Shown one piece after another: positions 1 through 17,226 of a stretch of 64,000 bases of DNA. The notes beneath the pieces are model-generated. The model did no database searches. It was not told the origin of the DNA and was given only the letters and a program-made list of their open reading frames with translations. Position 1 is the first letter of the stretch, and the number at the start of each line of letters is the position of its first letter. The translations under genes were made by a program, and so were the position numbers. Source of the stretch: Paracoccaceae bacterium (GTDB lineage: Bacteria > Pseudomonadota > Alphaproteobacteria > Rhodobacterales > Rhodobacteraceae); the NCBI GenBank assembly GCA_009773375.1, contig WRPH01000006.1, positions 1-64,000 on the forward strand. Reading direction: 5' to 3'.

Positions 1-94
1 TCGCGGCCGTCAACGTCGTCTTGCCGTGGTCAACGTGCCCAATCGTGCCGATGTTGACGTGCGGTTTATTCCGTTCAAACTTTGCCTTTGCCAT
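1..94 (-). CDS. tuf: Elongation factor Tu, N-terminal fragment
   Basis: This is the first 31 codons of EF-Tu, the GTPase that delivers aminoacyl-tRNA to the ribosome; the rest lies beyond the left edge. The translation opens [20 protein letters not shown] and continues into the P-loop VDHGKTT, which is diagnostic. The start at 94 has an AGGAGG Shine-Dalgarno just upstream on the minus strand. It is the last gene of the str operon (rpsL-rpsG-fusA-tuf), separated from fusA by 84 nt that hold a palindromic repeat pair. Whether a second tuf copy exists elsewhere cannot be seen here. Confidence 0.95.
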   Translation of the reverse strand, partial: MAKAKFERNKPHVNIGTIGHVDHGKTTLTAA

Positions 95-121
95 GATGGC
101 CTCCTAATTTTGGTCGGGTGC

Positions 122-171
122 GGTGGGGTAAAACCCCACCCTACGAGTGGTAGGGCGGGCGTTAGCCCGCC
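122..171. repeat. REP-like doublet (BIME/REPIN-type) between fusA and tuf
   Basis: Two hairpins face each other. The first is GGTGGGGT/ACCCCACC (122-129 and 133-140, 3-nt loop), with GTAG on the minus strand at 144-141 directly at its foot. The second is GGCGGGC/GCCCGCC (154-160 and 165-171, 4-nt loop), with GTAG on the plus strand at 150-153 at its foot. A hairpin with a GTAG foot, present as an inverted pair, is the architecture known for REP elements mobilised by RAYT transposases. No RAYT gene is in this window. The pair would be transcribed within the str mRNA and might influence tuf expression or mRNA stability; that part is inference. Confidence 0.7.
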
Positions 172-178
172 ACACCGG

Positions 179-2302
<2,124 letters not shown>

Positions 2303-2311
2303 GATGATCCC

Positions 2312-2782
2312 TTACCAGCGATAGTGGCTGAATGCTTTGTTCGCATCCGCCATCTTGTGGGTATCTTCGCGTTTCTTAACAGCCGTACCACGGTTGTTGA
2401 CGGCATCCGACAATTCGGCAGCCAAACGCTCTTCCATGGTGTTTTCGTTGCGCTTGCGGGCAGCGATGATCAGCCAACGGATGGCCAGAGCTTCGCGGCG
2501 CTCGGTGCGCACTTCGACCGGAACCTGATACGTTGCACCACCGACGCGGCGCGAGCGCACTTCGACGGATGGCTTCACGTTGTCCAGCGCTTCGTGGAAG
2601 GCCTGGATCGGTTCGCGCTTCAGACGGGTCTGAACGCGGTCAAGAGCACCATAAACGATCGATTCAGCGACGGACTTCTTGCCGTCGAGCATCAGGTTGT
2701 TCATGAATTTGGTGAGAACCCGGTCACCATACTTGGCGTCGGGCAGAATTTCGCGTTTTTCAGCGGCGTGACGACGAGACAT
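2312..2782 (-). CDS. rpsG: 30S ribosomal protein S7
   Basis: A 156-residue primary binder of the 16S rRNA 3' domain that nucleates assembly of the 30S head. The N-terminus [20 protein letters not shown] and the internal [20 protein letters not shown] are classic S7 sequence. In many bacteria S7 is the feedback repressor of the str operon, acting on the rpsL-rpsG interval; here that interval is only 11 nt, so the E. coli-type intercistronic site is not obvious. It is co-transcribed with rpsL and fusA. Confidence 0.97.
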   Translation of the reverse strand: MSRRHAAEKREILPDAKYGDRVLTKFMNNLMLDGKKSVAESIVYGALDRVQTRLKREPIQAFHEALDNVKPSVEVRSRRVGGATYQVPVEVRTERREALAIRWLIIAARKRNENTMEERLAAELSDAVNNRGTAVKKREDTHKMADANKAFSHYRW

Positions 2783-2793
2783 GTTCTAAACCC

Positions 2794-3165
2794 TCACTTC
2801 GGACGCTTGGCGCCGTATTTCGACCGGCGTTGACGACGTTCTTTGACGCCCTGGGTATCCAGAACACCGCGCAGGATGTGGTAACGCACACCCGGAAGGT
2901 CTTTCACACGGCCGCCGCGGATCAGAACCACAGAGTGTTCCTGAAGGTTGTGCTTTTCGCCGGGAATGTAAGAGATCACTTCGAAGCCATTGGTCAGACG
3001 CACCTTGGCGACTTTCCGCATTGCCGAGTTCGGCTTCTTCGGAGTGGTGGTATAAACGCGGGTGCAAACCCCACGCTTTTGCGGGCAAGATTCCAAGTGC
3101 TGCGACTTGGACTTTCTTACGACCGGTGACCGCGGTTTGCGGATCAACTGTTGAATCGTCGGCAT
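2794..3165 (-). CDS. rpsL: 30S ribosomal protein S12
   Basis: A 123-residue decoding-centre protein and first gene of the str operon. The N-terminus [12 protein letters not shown] and the loops [18 protein letters not shown] and [13 protein letters not shown] are intact. Both lysines corresponding to E. coli K42 and K87 are present, which predicts a streptomycin-sensitive wild-type sequence. The leader upstream contains a strong hairpin, and a sigma-70-like promoter lies about 220 nt upstream. Confidence 0.97.
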   Translation of the reverse strand: MPTIQQLIRKPRSPVVRKSKSQHLESCPQKRGVCTRVYTTTPKKPNSAMRKVAKVRLTNGFEVISYIPGEKHNLQEHSVVLIRGGRVKDLPGVRYHILRGVLDTQGVKERRQRRSKYGAKRPK

Positions 3166-3196
3166 TCACGTTCCTCGTGTTGCGCTGTCAATACTC

Positions 3197-3213
3197 GCCC
3201 CGAACTTCGGGGC
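3197..3213 (-). promoter_or_regulatory. Hairpin in the rpsL 5' leader
   Basis: A GCCCC/GGGGC stem (flanking GAACTTC) lies about 30 nt upstream of the rpsL start codon, inside the predicted str-operon leader. It is too close to the start to be a terminator for the operon and lacks a T-tract. A translational or attenuation role is possible but unproven. The rest of 3214-3382 shows no reading frame with a ribosome site. Confidence 0.35.
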
Positions 3214-3382
3214 ACTGCTTCTCGACGTCATTTTGCGGCATATCCACAAAACGATAAAACCGAACCGTCTCCCGAAGGGGCGGCACGGTGGAATTCCAGA
3301 GGATCGAGGCCGAGGCCCGGATCATGACCACATCAAGCATTAGGCTCTGGCCACACCGAGGGCATGGTTACAGATAGCGCGG

Positions 3383-3411
3383 CTGATAGACAGAGTCGGG
3401 CAGGATGTCAA
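3383..3411 (-). promoter_or_regulatory. Predicted sigma-70 promoter of the str operon
   Basis: On the minus strand a perfect TTGACA (3411-3406) is followed after exactly 17 nt by TATCAG (3388-3383). It lies just downstream of the PAP2 gene stop and about 220 nt upstream of rpsL, where the operon promoter is expected. Confidence 0.5.
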
Positions 3412-3423
3412 CTGCCGCAGGGG

Positions 3424-4119
3424 TCAGCGGCGGGGTGCCGCAAGGGGCAGCATGAATCGCGCCAGAATGGCGGCAATCAGCGCAACAAACAGCCAGGACA
3501 GCAGCACATCGGACAGGAAATGCCCGCCAGACGCCACCCTTTGCCAGCCGACAAAGCCCAGCATCACCAGCGCCGTCGCCTGGCCCAGCCGATACAGCGC
3601 CCCCGGCAGCCGATCCCGCAACAGCCACAGAATCAGCAAGGCGGTGATGGTCATCGCCATGCTGCCCGCGCCCTCGCCCGACACGAAAGAGCAGTTCGCG
3701 GCGCATTGATCCGAGATCTGATAGGCCGGGGTAAACTGCGCGGTGCCACCGAAATCCATAACATTCACCGGACGCGCCCGCCCCCACTGCGCCTTGAGGA
3801 TACCATTGACCAGCACCCCCGGCCCCAGCAGGAACAGCAGCAACACAAACCCCCACGCGCGGGCCGAAAGCGCCAGCACCGGGCGACGCAGCCAGCCTGC
3901 CACGGCCAGCAGGATCAGCGCCAGCAGCGGGATCAGCAGCGACGCATCCCACAACAGATTGCGCAGCGTCTCGATACTGGCATTGCTGCGCAGCGGGAAG
4001 CCGCTGGCGTCGTGGAAATAGCCGGTCACGGCAAGGTCGATGCCCGGCCAGATACCGAAGACCAGCAGGGTCAGCCCGATAAGCGCCAATAACAGCAGGA
4101 TCAGCTTAGGGCTTGGCAT
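3424..4119 (-). CDS. PAP2-family membrane phosphatase (lipid A / isoprenyl phosphate type)
   Basis: A 231-residue integral membrane protein with about six hydrophobic helices. It carries the PAP2 signature in order: KAQWGRARP (KxxxxxxRP), CSFVSGEGAGS in place of PSGH, and QRVASGGHFLSDV (SRxxxxxHxxxD type). The CSFVSGE variant of motif 2 differs from the textbook PSGH, so the usual motif-2 histidine is replaced. I chose the internal start at 4119, which gives a 14-nt overlap with the GT39 stop; the longer frame would extend deep into GT39. As last gene of GT2-LABN-GT39-PAP2 it may remove a phosphate from lipid A or from an undecaprenyl carrier. The exact substrate cannot be read from sequence. 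Confidence 0.8.
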   Translation of the reverse strand: MPSPKLILLLLALIGLTLLVFGIWPGIDLAVTGYFHDASGFPLRSNASIETLRNLLWDASLLIPLLALILLAVAGWLRRPVLALSARAWGFVLLLFLLGPGVLVNGILKAQWGRARPVNVMDFGGTAQFTPAYQISDQCAANCSFVSGEGAGSMAMTITALLILWLLRDRLPGALYRLGQATALVMLGFVGWQRVASGGHFLSDVLLSWLFVALIAAILARFMLPLAAPRR

Positions 4120-5539
4120 ACACACACTCCACCGGCACCAGATAAGCGGCAAGACCGCGTCCGCGATAGGCACCGCCTTCGGCATTCAGCGGCAAAGGTT
4201 GCGCCGCGCACGGCGGCGGGAGAGCCGAGACCAGCAGAATTTGCCCGGTCAGCGCCTCGGGCAGCGGATAGCGCTGTTGATAGTGATTAGCGGCACGGCC
4301 GAGCGGACGCGGGGCATAATAAGCCAACCCCTCGGTTGCGCCGGTATAGAACAGGTCGGCCAGAATATCGCGGCTGTCAGCCAACACCGGCACATCGCCG
4401 GACTGATGCGCCAGCGCGATGATCTGCCGGCTCATGTCAGCGCGGCCAAGCTGGCGTGCCAGCACCGGATCGGTGCCGTTCAAGCTGAAGGCGGCGGGAA
4501 AGATCACCAGCAGCGGCAGGCCAATGCAGAACACCGCGTTCAGCAGGAAAGACGCCCACAGCGCACGCGGATAGGGCGAAAGCCAGATCACCGCCAGCAC
4601 GCTGCCGGCAAAATAGGCCGAAACCGCCCAATTCGCCTGCGCCGTGCCCAAAGCCGCCTGCACCGTTACCACCAGCAGCGCCGGGAGGATGAAAGCCGCC
4701 TGCATCGGCAAGCGGCGCAAGGCCAGCAGCAGCGCGGCAAAGATCACCGGCCCGGCCACGGCAAACTGGCTGGCAAAGAACTCCAGCGCCCCCCAAGGGT
4801 GCAGCGCCGAAAGCGGGCTGTCGCTGCGGACCCAGCCAACGTTATCAACCGTGTGCGACAGAGTGGTGAATTGGTGCGACAGGTTCCACAGGATATTGGG
4901 CGAGATCACCACGGCAAAAGCGCCCAGCAGCAACGCGGCATTCGCCCAACCGATCCGGCCCGCGCGGCGCAAGGCGGCCAGCGCGACGCCGATCAGGAAG
5001 TAGATCGCGGCATATTTGGCCAAAAACGCCACGCCAATCGCCGCCCCGGCCAGCAAGGCAAAACGCGGCGCGCGAGTCTCGGTCAGGCGATGGTGGAACA
5101 ACAAGGCGGCGGCAAAGAACGGTGCCATCACCGTATCGGTGGAAATCAGCAGACTTCCCAGCGCCGCGAAGGGCAGCGTGACATAGGCGGCGGCGGTCAG
5201 GATCGCGACGTGCGGGCTGTGCAGCCGCGCCGCCCAAGCCGCCAGGATCAATGCTGTGGCGGCATGCAGAAACGCCCCCGGCATCCGCACCCAGAAGATG
5301 CTGTCGCTGCCCGCCAAGGTGGTGACGGCTCCGATCAGCCAGCCGATCAGTGGCGGTTTGGAATAGTAGCCAAAGGCAAATTCCTGCCCCCACAGCCAAT
5401 ACTGCGCCTCATCGACGTAAAGATCGGTCTGATCAAACGCCAGCAACACCCAGCGCAGCAGGGTAATCGCCGCGACAATGGCGAAGGCAGGCCGCAGCCA
5501 GGCCAGCCCTGCGGGCGGCTCAATCGGGGCGACCGTCAT
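4106..5539 (-). CDS. GT39/ArnT-like membrane glycosyltransferase
   Basis: A 477-residue polytopic protein of the PMT/ArnT superfamily, which transfers a sugar from a polyprenyl-phosphate donor to lipid A, protein or another envelope acceptor on the periplasmic face. The first periplasmic loop carries the acidic motif DLYVDEAQYWLWG, and YYSKPPLIGWLIG follows, both typical of the family's catalytic region. Many hydrophobic helices and a short soluble C-terminus follow. It overlaps the LABN gene by 20 nt and the PAP2 gene by 14 nt, so the four genes are translationally linked. Donor sugar and acceptor are unknown; the neighbours favour a lipid A phosphate modification. Confidence 0.85.
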   Translation of the reverse strand: MTVAPIEPPAGLAWLRPAFAIVAAITLLRWVLLAFDQTDLYVDEAQYWLWGQEFAFGYYSKPPLIGWLIGAVTTLAGSDSIFWVRMPGAFLHAATALILAAWAARLHSPHVAILTAAAYVTLPFAALGSLLISTDTVMAPFFAAALLFHHRLTETRAPRFALLAGAAIGVAFLAKYAAIYFLIGVALAALRRAGRIGWANAALLLGAFAVVISPNILWNLSHQFTTLSHTVDNVGWVRSDSPLSALHPWGALEFFASQFAVAGPVIFAALLLALRRLPMQAAFILPALLVVTVQAALGTAQANWAVSAYFAGSVLAVIWLSPYPRALWASFLLNAVFCIGLPLLVIFPAAFSLNGTDPVLARQLGRADMSRQIIALAHQSGDVPVLADSRDILADLFYTGATEGLAYYAPRPLGRAANHYQQRYPLPEALTGQILLVSALPPPCAAQPLPLNAEGGAYRGRGLAAYLVPVECVYAKP

Positions 5540-5843
5540 GGTCTTTATCCCTACCTTTGTGGATCAGCCACAGATTGCGGCTATAGATCACCACGCCCGG
5601 CATCTGGCCCAGAATGATCACCAGGTCGAGCTTGTGAATGCCGTAGGCCAGCACGATCAGCCCGCCGAAAATCGAGAAATACCAGAACGCCACCGGCACC
5701 ACAGACCGACCCGCCTTTTCAGACGCGATCCACTGCACGATGAAGCGGCCGGTAAACATCAGCTGGCCCAGCAAACCCACGGTCAGCCAGATCACATCGC
5801 TGGCCGAATTCGCGCCCAGCCTGCTGAGAAGCTCATGCATCAT
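5520..5843 (-). CDS. LABN-domain (lipid A biosynthesis N-terminal-like) membrane protein
   Basis: A 107-residue protein with about three membrane helices matching the small LABN family: LGQLMFTGRFIVQWIASEK, VVPVAFWYFSIFGG, LGQMPGVVIYSRNLWL. Despite the name it has no LpxB catalytic domain. Small LABN proteins accompany GT2 and ArnT-like enzymes in several lipid-glycosylation loci (LgmD of the Bordetella lgm locus, as I recall) and are suspected of helping flip or present the polyprenyl-linked sugar. Here it sits between the two glycosyltransferases, with a 4-nt overlap with GT2 and 20 nt with GT39, which fits that idea. Confidence 0.85.
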   Translation of the reverse strand: MMHELLSRLGANSASDVIWLTVGLLGQLMFTGRFIVQWIASEKAGRSVVPVAFWYFSIFGGLIVLAYGIHKLDLVIILGQMPGVVIYSRNLWLIHKGRDKDHDGRPD

Positions 5844-6565
5844 TGGCCGTCATCCAGCGGCCGCGCCTTCTTGCGACGCCGCAGCAGCCACGCCACCCCG
5901 GCGAGATCAACGATGCCGACCAAAGCGCGCTGGATATTGGAGTAATTCGACCGCCCTGCCCCGCGTGCCCGGTGCGACACATCGACATGCGCGACCTGCC
6001 AGCCATCACGGGTGAACAGCGCCGGAAGGTAGCGGTGCATGTGATCGAAATAGGGCAGATCCAGAAACGCCTCGCGCCGGAACGCCTTCAAGCCGCAGCC
6101 GGTGTCGCGGGTGCCATCCTGCAAGATCCAGCCGCGCAAACGGTTGGCAAACCTTGAGGCGAACCGTTTCGACCAGGTATCCTGCCGCCCCACCCGTTGA
6201 CCAGCGACCAGCCCGATCTTGCCGGTGGTGTCGTACAACAGCGGTGCAGCCAGCTTTGGCAGCTCTTCCGGCGGGTTCTGACCGTCGCCGTCCAGCGTGC
6301 AGATGATCGGCGCGCGGGCGGCCTTCACCCCGGAATGCACCGCCGCCGACTGCCCGCCAGAGCGGTCGTGCCGGACGATGCGCAGATGCGGCATGGTCTG
6401 GGCGCGGGCGTTCAGCACCGCCACGGAATTATCGGTGGAACAGTCGTCCACCACGATGATTTCAAACGGAGCATGCGCCGACAGTGCCCGGTCGATATCT
6501 TCGACCAGCGTGACGATGTTCTCTGCCTCGTTCTTGGCAGGAATGACGATGGAAAGCGTGGTCAT
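5840..6565 (-). CDS. Family 2 glycosyltransferase (DPM1/ArnC-like)
   Basis: A 241-residue cytoplasmic GT-A enzyme. It has IVIPAKNEAENI at the N-terminus, the nucleotide-sugar site VVDDCSTDNS, and TLDGDGQNPPEEL with the metal-binding DGD. It lacks the two C-terminal helices of E. coli ArnC and ends in a basic tail, so it is closer to soluble dolichol-phosphate mannosyltransferase-like enzymes. The likely reaction is transfer of a sugar from NDP-sugar to undecaprenyl phosphate, supplying the donor for the GT39 enzyme two genes downstream. It is first in the GT2-LABN-GT39-PAP2 cluster. Confidence 0.85.
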   Translation of the reverse strand: MTTLSIVIPAKNEAENIVTLVEDIDRALSAHAPFEIIVVDDCSTDNSVAVLNARAQTMPHLRIVRHDRSGGQSAAVHSGVKAARAPIICTLDGDGQNPPEELPKLAAPLLYDTTGKIGLVAGQRVGRQDTWSKRFASRFANRLRGWILQDGTRDTGCGLKAFRREAFLDLPYFDHMHRYLPALFTRDGWQVAHVDVSHRARGAGRSNYSNIQRALVGIVDLAGVAWLLRRRKKARPLDDGQ

Positions 6566-6634
6566 GGTCGTCCTGCCCTAGGGCTGCCTTGGAATTGCGC
6601 CTCTATAGGCGAGCCGCCCTGCCCTTGCAATTGA

Positions 6635-7522
6635 TCAGGCAGCGGGGCCGCGCGCAAGGCGGAGTTTCCGCTCACGCAACAGGGTATAAAAGCCGGTGGC
6701 CACGACGATACTGGCCCCGATGATGGCGTAACCATCGGGCAGGTTGCCGAATGCCAGCCAGCCGAGCAGGATCGCCCACATCAGCGACATGTAGCGGAAC
6801 GGCGCGATGAAGCCGACATCGCCGACCCGCATCGCGGTGACAGCGCTGATGTAACCGATGGTCAGCATGATGCCCGCGCCGCCGACCTGTGCAAGGTGCG
6901 GCAGACTGACGGGTTGCCAGCCCTGAAACGCCATGCCGACCAGACCCATCAGCGTCACCGCAACACCCGCGCCCAAGGCGACCATGATCGACGGCACGGC
7001 ATGGCTTAGCGGCCGCACGGCAAGGTCGCGGACCACCACGGCCAGCACTGAAGCGAGGCCGATCACGCTCCAGACGTCGAAACCTTCGGTGCCGGGGCGG
7101 ATGATGATCATCACCCCGACAAAGCCGATCACGATCGCGGTCATCCGCCGCCAGCCGACCTGGTCTTTGTAATACAGCGCCGCGCCCAGCGTCACCGCCA
7201 GCGGGGTCGCCTGCATCACGGCAGACAGGTTCGCCAGCGGCATGTGCATCAGGGCCGACAGGAACAGGATCGTCGCGGCCACGTCGGCCAGCGAGCGTAG
7301 CAGGATCAGGATGGCGTCATGTCGGGTGATGTTCAGGGTGAAGCCGTGGCTGATCCGCGCCACGATCAAGAGGCCGAGCACCGCGATGGCACCGCGCAGG
7401 GCAATGGTCTGGTAAAGCGGCAAGGTTTCAGTCACCGACTTCATGAAGGTATCGTTCACCGTGAAGGCAAACATCGACAGGTTCATGTAAAGCGCGCCGC
7501 GCAGGTTGTCTGAAATCGCCAT
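6635..7522 (-). CDS. DMT/EamA-family transporter
   Basis: A 295-residue protein with ten predicted membrane helices in two EamA repeats. It shows the repeat signatures of drug/metabolite transporters, for example SAVMQATPLAVTLGAALYY and VIGFVGVMIIIRPGTEGF. The start at 7522 is chosen because GGGGGAG precedes that ATG; a longer frame adds 24 proline-rich residues unlike the family. The substrate is unknown. It lies just upstream of the GT2 cluster on the same strand with a 69-nt gap, so partial read-through into that cluster is possible. Confidence 0.85.
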   Translation of the reverse strand: MAISDNLRGALYMNLSMFAFTVNDTFMKSVTETLPLYQTIALRGAIAVLGLLIVARISHGFTLNITRHDAILILLRSLADVAATILFLSALMHMPLANLSAVMQATPLAVTLGAALYYKDQVGWRRMTAIVIGFVGVMIIIRPGTEGFDVWSVIGLASVLAVVVRDLAVRPLSHAVPSIMVALGAGVAVTLMGLVGMAFQGWQPVSLPHLAQVGGAGIMLTIGYISAVTAMRVGDVGFIAPFRYMSLMWAILLGWLAFGNLPDGYAIIGASIVVATGFYTLLRERKLRLARGPAA

Positions 7523-7586
7523 GGCTCCCCCATCGGCAGGGGTATCAGGTGGAGCGGGCAGAGGGAAGAGGCCGGGGTTTGCGGCC

Positions 7587-7648
7587 GGTCCCAACTCGGG
7601 ACCATTTTTATCGATTTTGATTCAACAGGATGCAGGCCTGAATTCAGG
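7587..7648. other. Two palindromes in the gap upstream of the DMT transporter
   Basis: The 273-nt gap 7523-7795 has no credible gene. It contains a GGTCCC/GGGACC hairpin (7587-7592 and 7598-7603) followed on the plus strand by ATTTTTATC, and a perfect 12-bp palindrome CCTGAATTCAGG (7637-7648). Either may belong to the transporter's control region; the first could also act as a weak plus-strand terminator. The role is inferred only from position. Confidence 0.35.
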
Positions 7649-7710
7649 ATTTGTTAAGGTTTGTGGTGGTAACTCGCATCCGAGCGGCGGCTGGATGGTG
7701 GAGGCATTGG

Positions 7711-7743
7711 ACGCTCCGCGGGGGATATTTGGGCCAAGATGAA
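7711..7743 (+). repeat. Dispersed intergenic repeat, copy A (GGGGATATTTGGGCCAAGAT type)
   Basis: This stretch reads CGCTCCGCGG, then GGGATATTTGGGCCAAGATG, then AAG. A diverged copy lies on the minus strand at 22494-22461 (GCGCTCCGCGCGGGAGTATT, then TATGCCAAAGTGAA). Both are intergenic. I have a general impression of similar sequences between genes in many Rhodobacteraceae; within the window the evidence is the two-copy match itself. Confidence 0.55.
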
Positions 7744-7795
7744 GCTGCACAGCACAATGGGTGGGCACAGGCTGTGGCGCCTGCGCCCTGCCCGG

Positions 7796-7885
7796 TTACA
7801 GCGTCAGCGAGGCGATGAAATCACCGCCCAGAATGGCGAGGGCGATCAGCACCGCGATGGTCAGTTTCAGGGTGTTGCTTTTCAT
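7796..7885 (-). CDS. 29-residue single-span membrane peptide
   Basis: A tiny gene encoding a 29-residue peptide that begins MKSNTLKLTIAVLIALAIL and ends GGDFIASLTL. It has a positively charged N-terminus followed by one membrane segment. A GTGAGGT Shine-Dalgarno precedes the ATG at 7885, and the gene begins 7 nt after the stop of the next small gene upstream, which supports real coding. I do not recognise a family. Length and topology resemble small regulatory or assembly subunits of membrane complexes. Confidence 0.55.
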   Translation of the reverse strand: MKSNTLKLTIAVLIALAILGGDFIASLTL

Positions 7886-7892
7886 CTGGACC

Positions 7893-8054
7893 TCACAAAA
7901 GTTTGGGAAGCAGGGCGCCGACGGCGCCGAGGCCAGCAAGGCCAAGCGCGACGATGATCCAGTTGATCAGGATTTGCCTGCCGCTTTCAACAGGAACTTC
8001 GTCGGCAGAGTCTTGCGGTTCAGCCACCGGAGCGGCTTTGGAGAGTTCGGTCAT
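7893..8054 (-). CDS. 53-residue tail-anchored membrane peptide
   Basis: It starts MTELSKAAPVAEPQDSADEV, an acidic, proline/alanine-rich soluble half, and ends in one hydrophobic helix (INWIIVALGLAGLGAVGALL) with a KLL tail, so it should insert by its C-terminus. Only 7 nt separate it from the following 29-residue peptide gene. The longer frame starting at 8264 is not used because its N-terminal part is arginine/cysteine-rich and unlike coding sequence. No family is recognised. Confidence 0.6.
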   Translation of the reverse strand: MTELSKAAPVAEPQDSADEVPVESGRQILINWIIVALGLAGLGAVGALLPKLL

Positions 8055-8115
8055 GGGTATATCCTTGCACTGCATGCGTTTACCGCATGCGCGCAGGGCG
8101 CGGGCATACGGCGGG

Positions 8116-8487
8116 TTAGCTCTGACGGGGTGCAGGAGAAGGCGGCGGCGCGCGGGCTTGCCAGCCGTGGCCGGGAAATGCTGCGGGCATGGCCGCAAGC
8201 ACCGCAGGGCGCAGCCACAAAAAACCCGGTTGATGCGGCGGTGGCGCCGCCAGCATCGCATCAAGCAGCGGGATCAGACGGACGCGGGTTTCGGGCGGTG
8301 CCGGTTTGGCAACAGCCACCTTCGGGGCGAGTGCCAGCGCATGGATCGGCTGGGCGCTGATCTGATCGGCAAGGTTGGTCTGCAGCGCCACCTGCTGGTA
8401 TTGCAGCAAGCCAACCACGAGCAGCGCCACAATCCAAAGACTGAGGCGGCCTAGAGCCCGATCAAGAACGCGCAAAACATCTGCCAT
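8116..8487 (-). CDS. Hypothetical 123-residue protein with N-terminal anchor
   Basis: The frame starts MADVLRVLDRALGRLSLWIV, giving one membrane anchor (WIVALLVVGLLQYQQ), followed by an alanine/proline-rich periplasmic-type region (LAPKVAVAKPAPPETRVRL) and a proline-rich C-terminus. No strong Shine-Dalgarno precedes the ATG at 8487, so the start and even the reality of the gene are uncertain. It lies between the rpoC terminator and two small membrane-peptide genes on the same strand and could form a small operon with them. Confidence 0.4.
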   Translation of the reverse strand: MADVLRVLDRALGRLSLWIVALLVVGLLQYQQVALQTNLADQISAQPIHALALAPKVAVAKPAPPETRVRLIPLLDAMLAAPPPHQPGFLWLRPAVLAAMPAAFPGHGWQARAPPPSPAPRQS

Positions 8488-8610
8488 CGCGGGCAGTTTC
8501 TCAGCTTTGTGGCGGGGTTTCCAGTGTTGATGCAGTCTGCACTGTCTCTGACGCAGTGTGCCGCTGCGCAAATTTGCGGGGCTGACCCCAGCGGTTGCGC
8601 CCCGCCAAAT

Positions 8611-8646
8611 GCAGAAGGCCCCGCGGTTTCCCACGGGGCCTTCTGC
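8611..8646 (-). terminator. Rho-independent terminator after rpoC
   Basis: A perfect 13-bp stem (GCAGAAGGCCCCG at 8611-8623 with CGGGGCCTTCTGC at 8634-8646, 10-nt loop) begins 17 nt past the rpoC stop on the minus strand. The run of T after it is short, but stem strength and position make it the end of the rpoBC transcript. Confidence 0.75.
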
Positions 8647-8662
8647 TGTTCAGATCAGGCGA

Positions 8663-12901
<4,239 letters not shown>

Positions 12902-12940
12902 TTCAATTCCTAAGAATGGGGGCGGCGGGGAAAGGGTTGC

Positions 12941-12965
12941 AGGGTGGGGAAAAACCCCACCCTAC
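12941..12965 (-). repeat. REP-like palindrome between rpoB and rpoC
   Basis: GGTGGGG (12943-12949) and CCCCACC (12955-12961) form a stem over a 5-nt A loop. On the minus strand GTAG (12965-12962) sits directly at the foot, the same design as the palindromes between tuf and fusA. A second short GGGG/CCCC stem follows at 12978-12989. Both lie in the transcribed rpoB-rpoC spacer. Confidence 0.6.
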
Positions 12966-12998
12966 CGAGCATTTGTTGGGGTTATCCCCGACGAACGC

Positions 12999-17132
<4,134 letters not shown>

Positions 17133-17226
17133 GCTCGTCGTAACCTTTCATCTTTATCGCCGGCCAGCGTTCCGTCGGGCCACGGAAGGCGTGCCGATTG
17201 GCGAGAGGGGGTTAGGTTCTATTCAT

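Noticed and set aside
3364-5617. Gln/Arg-rich plus-strand frames of 242 and 525 codons
   Set aside because: They are shadows of the PAP2 and GT39 membrane genes; leucine-rich codons read in reverse give Gln/Arg strings.
7739-8454. Plus-strand frames of 72, 199 and 183 codons near the small peptide genes
   Set aside because: They have no ribosome sites, are rich in Arg/Gly/Ala, and conflict with better-supported minus-strand small genes.
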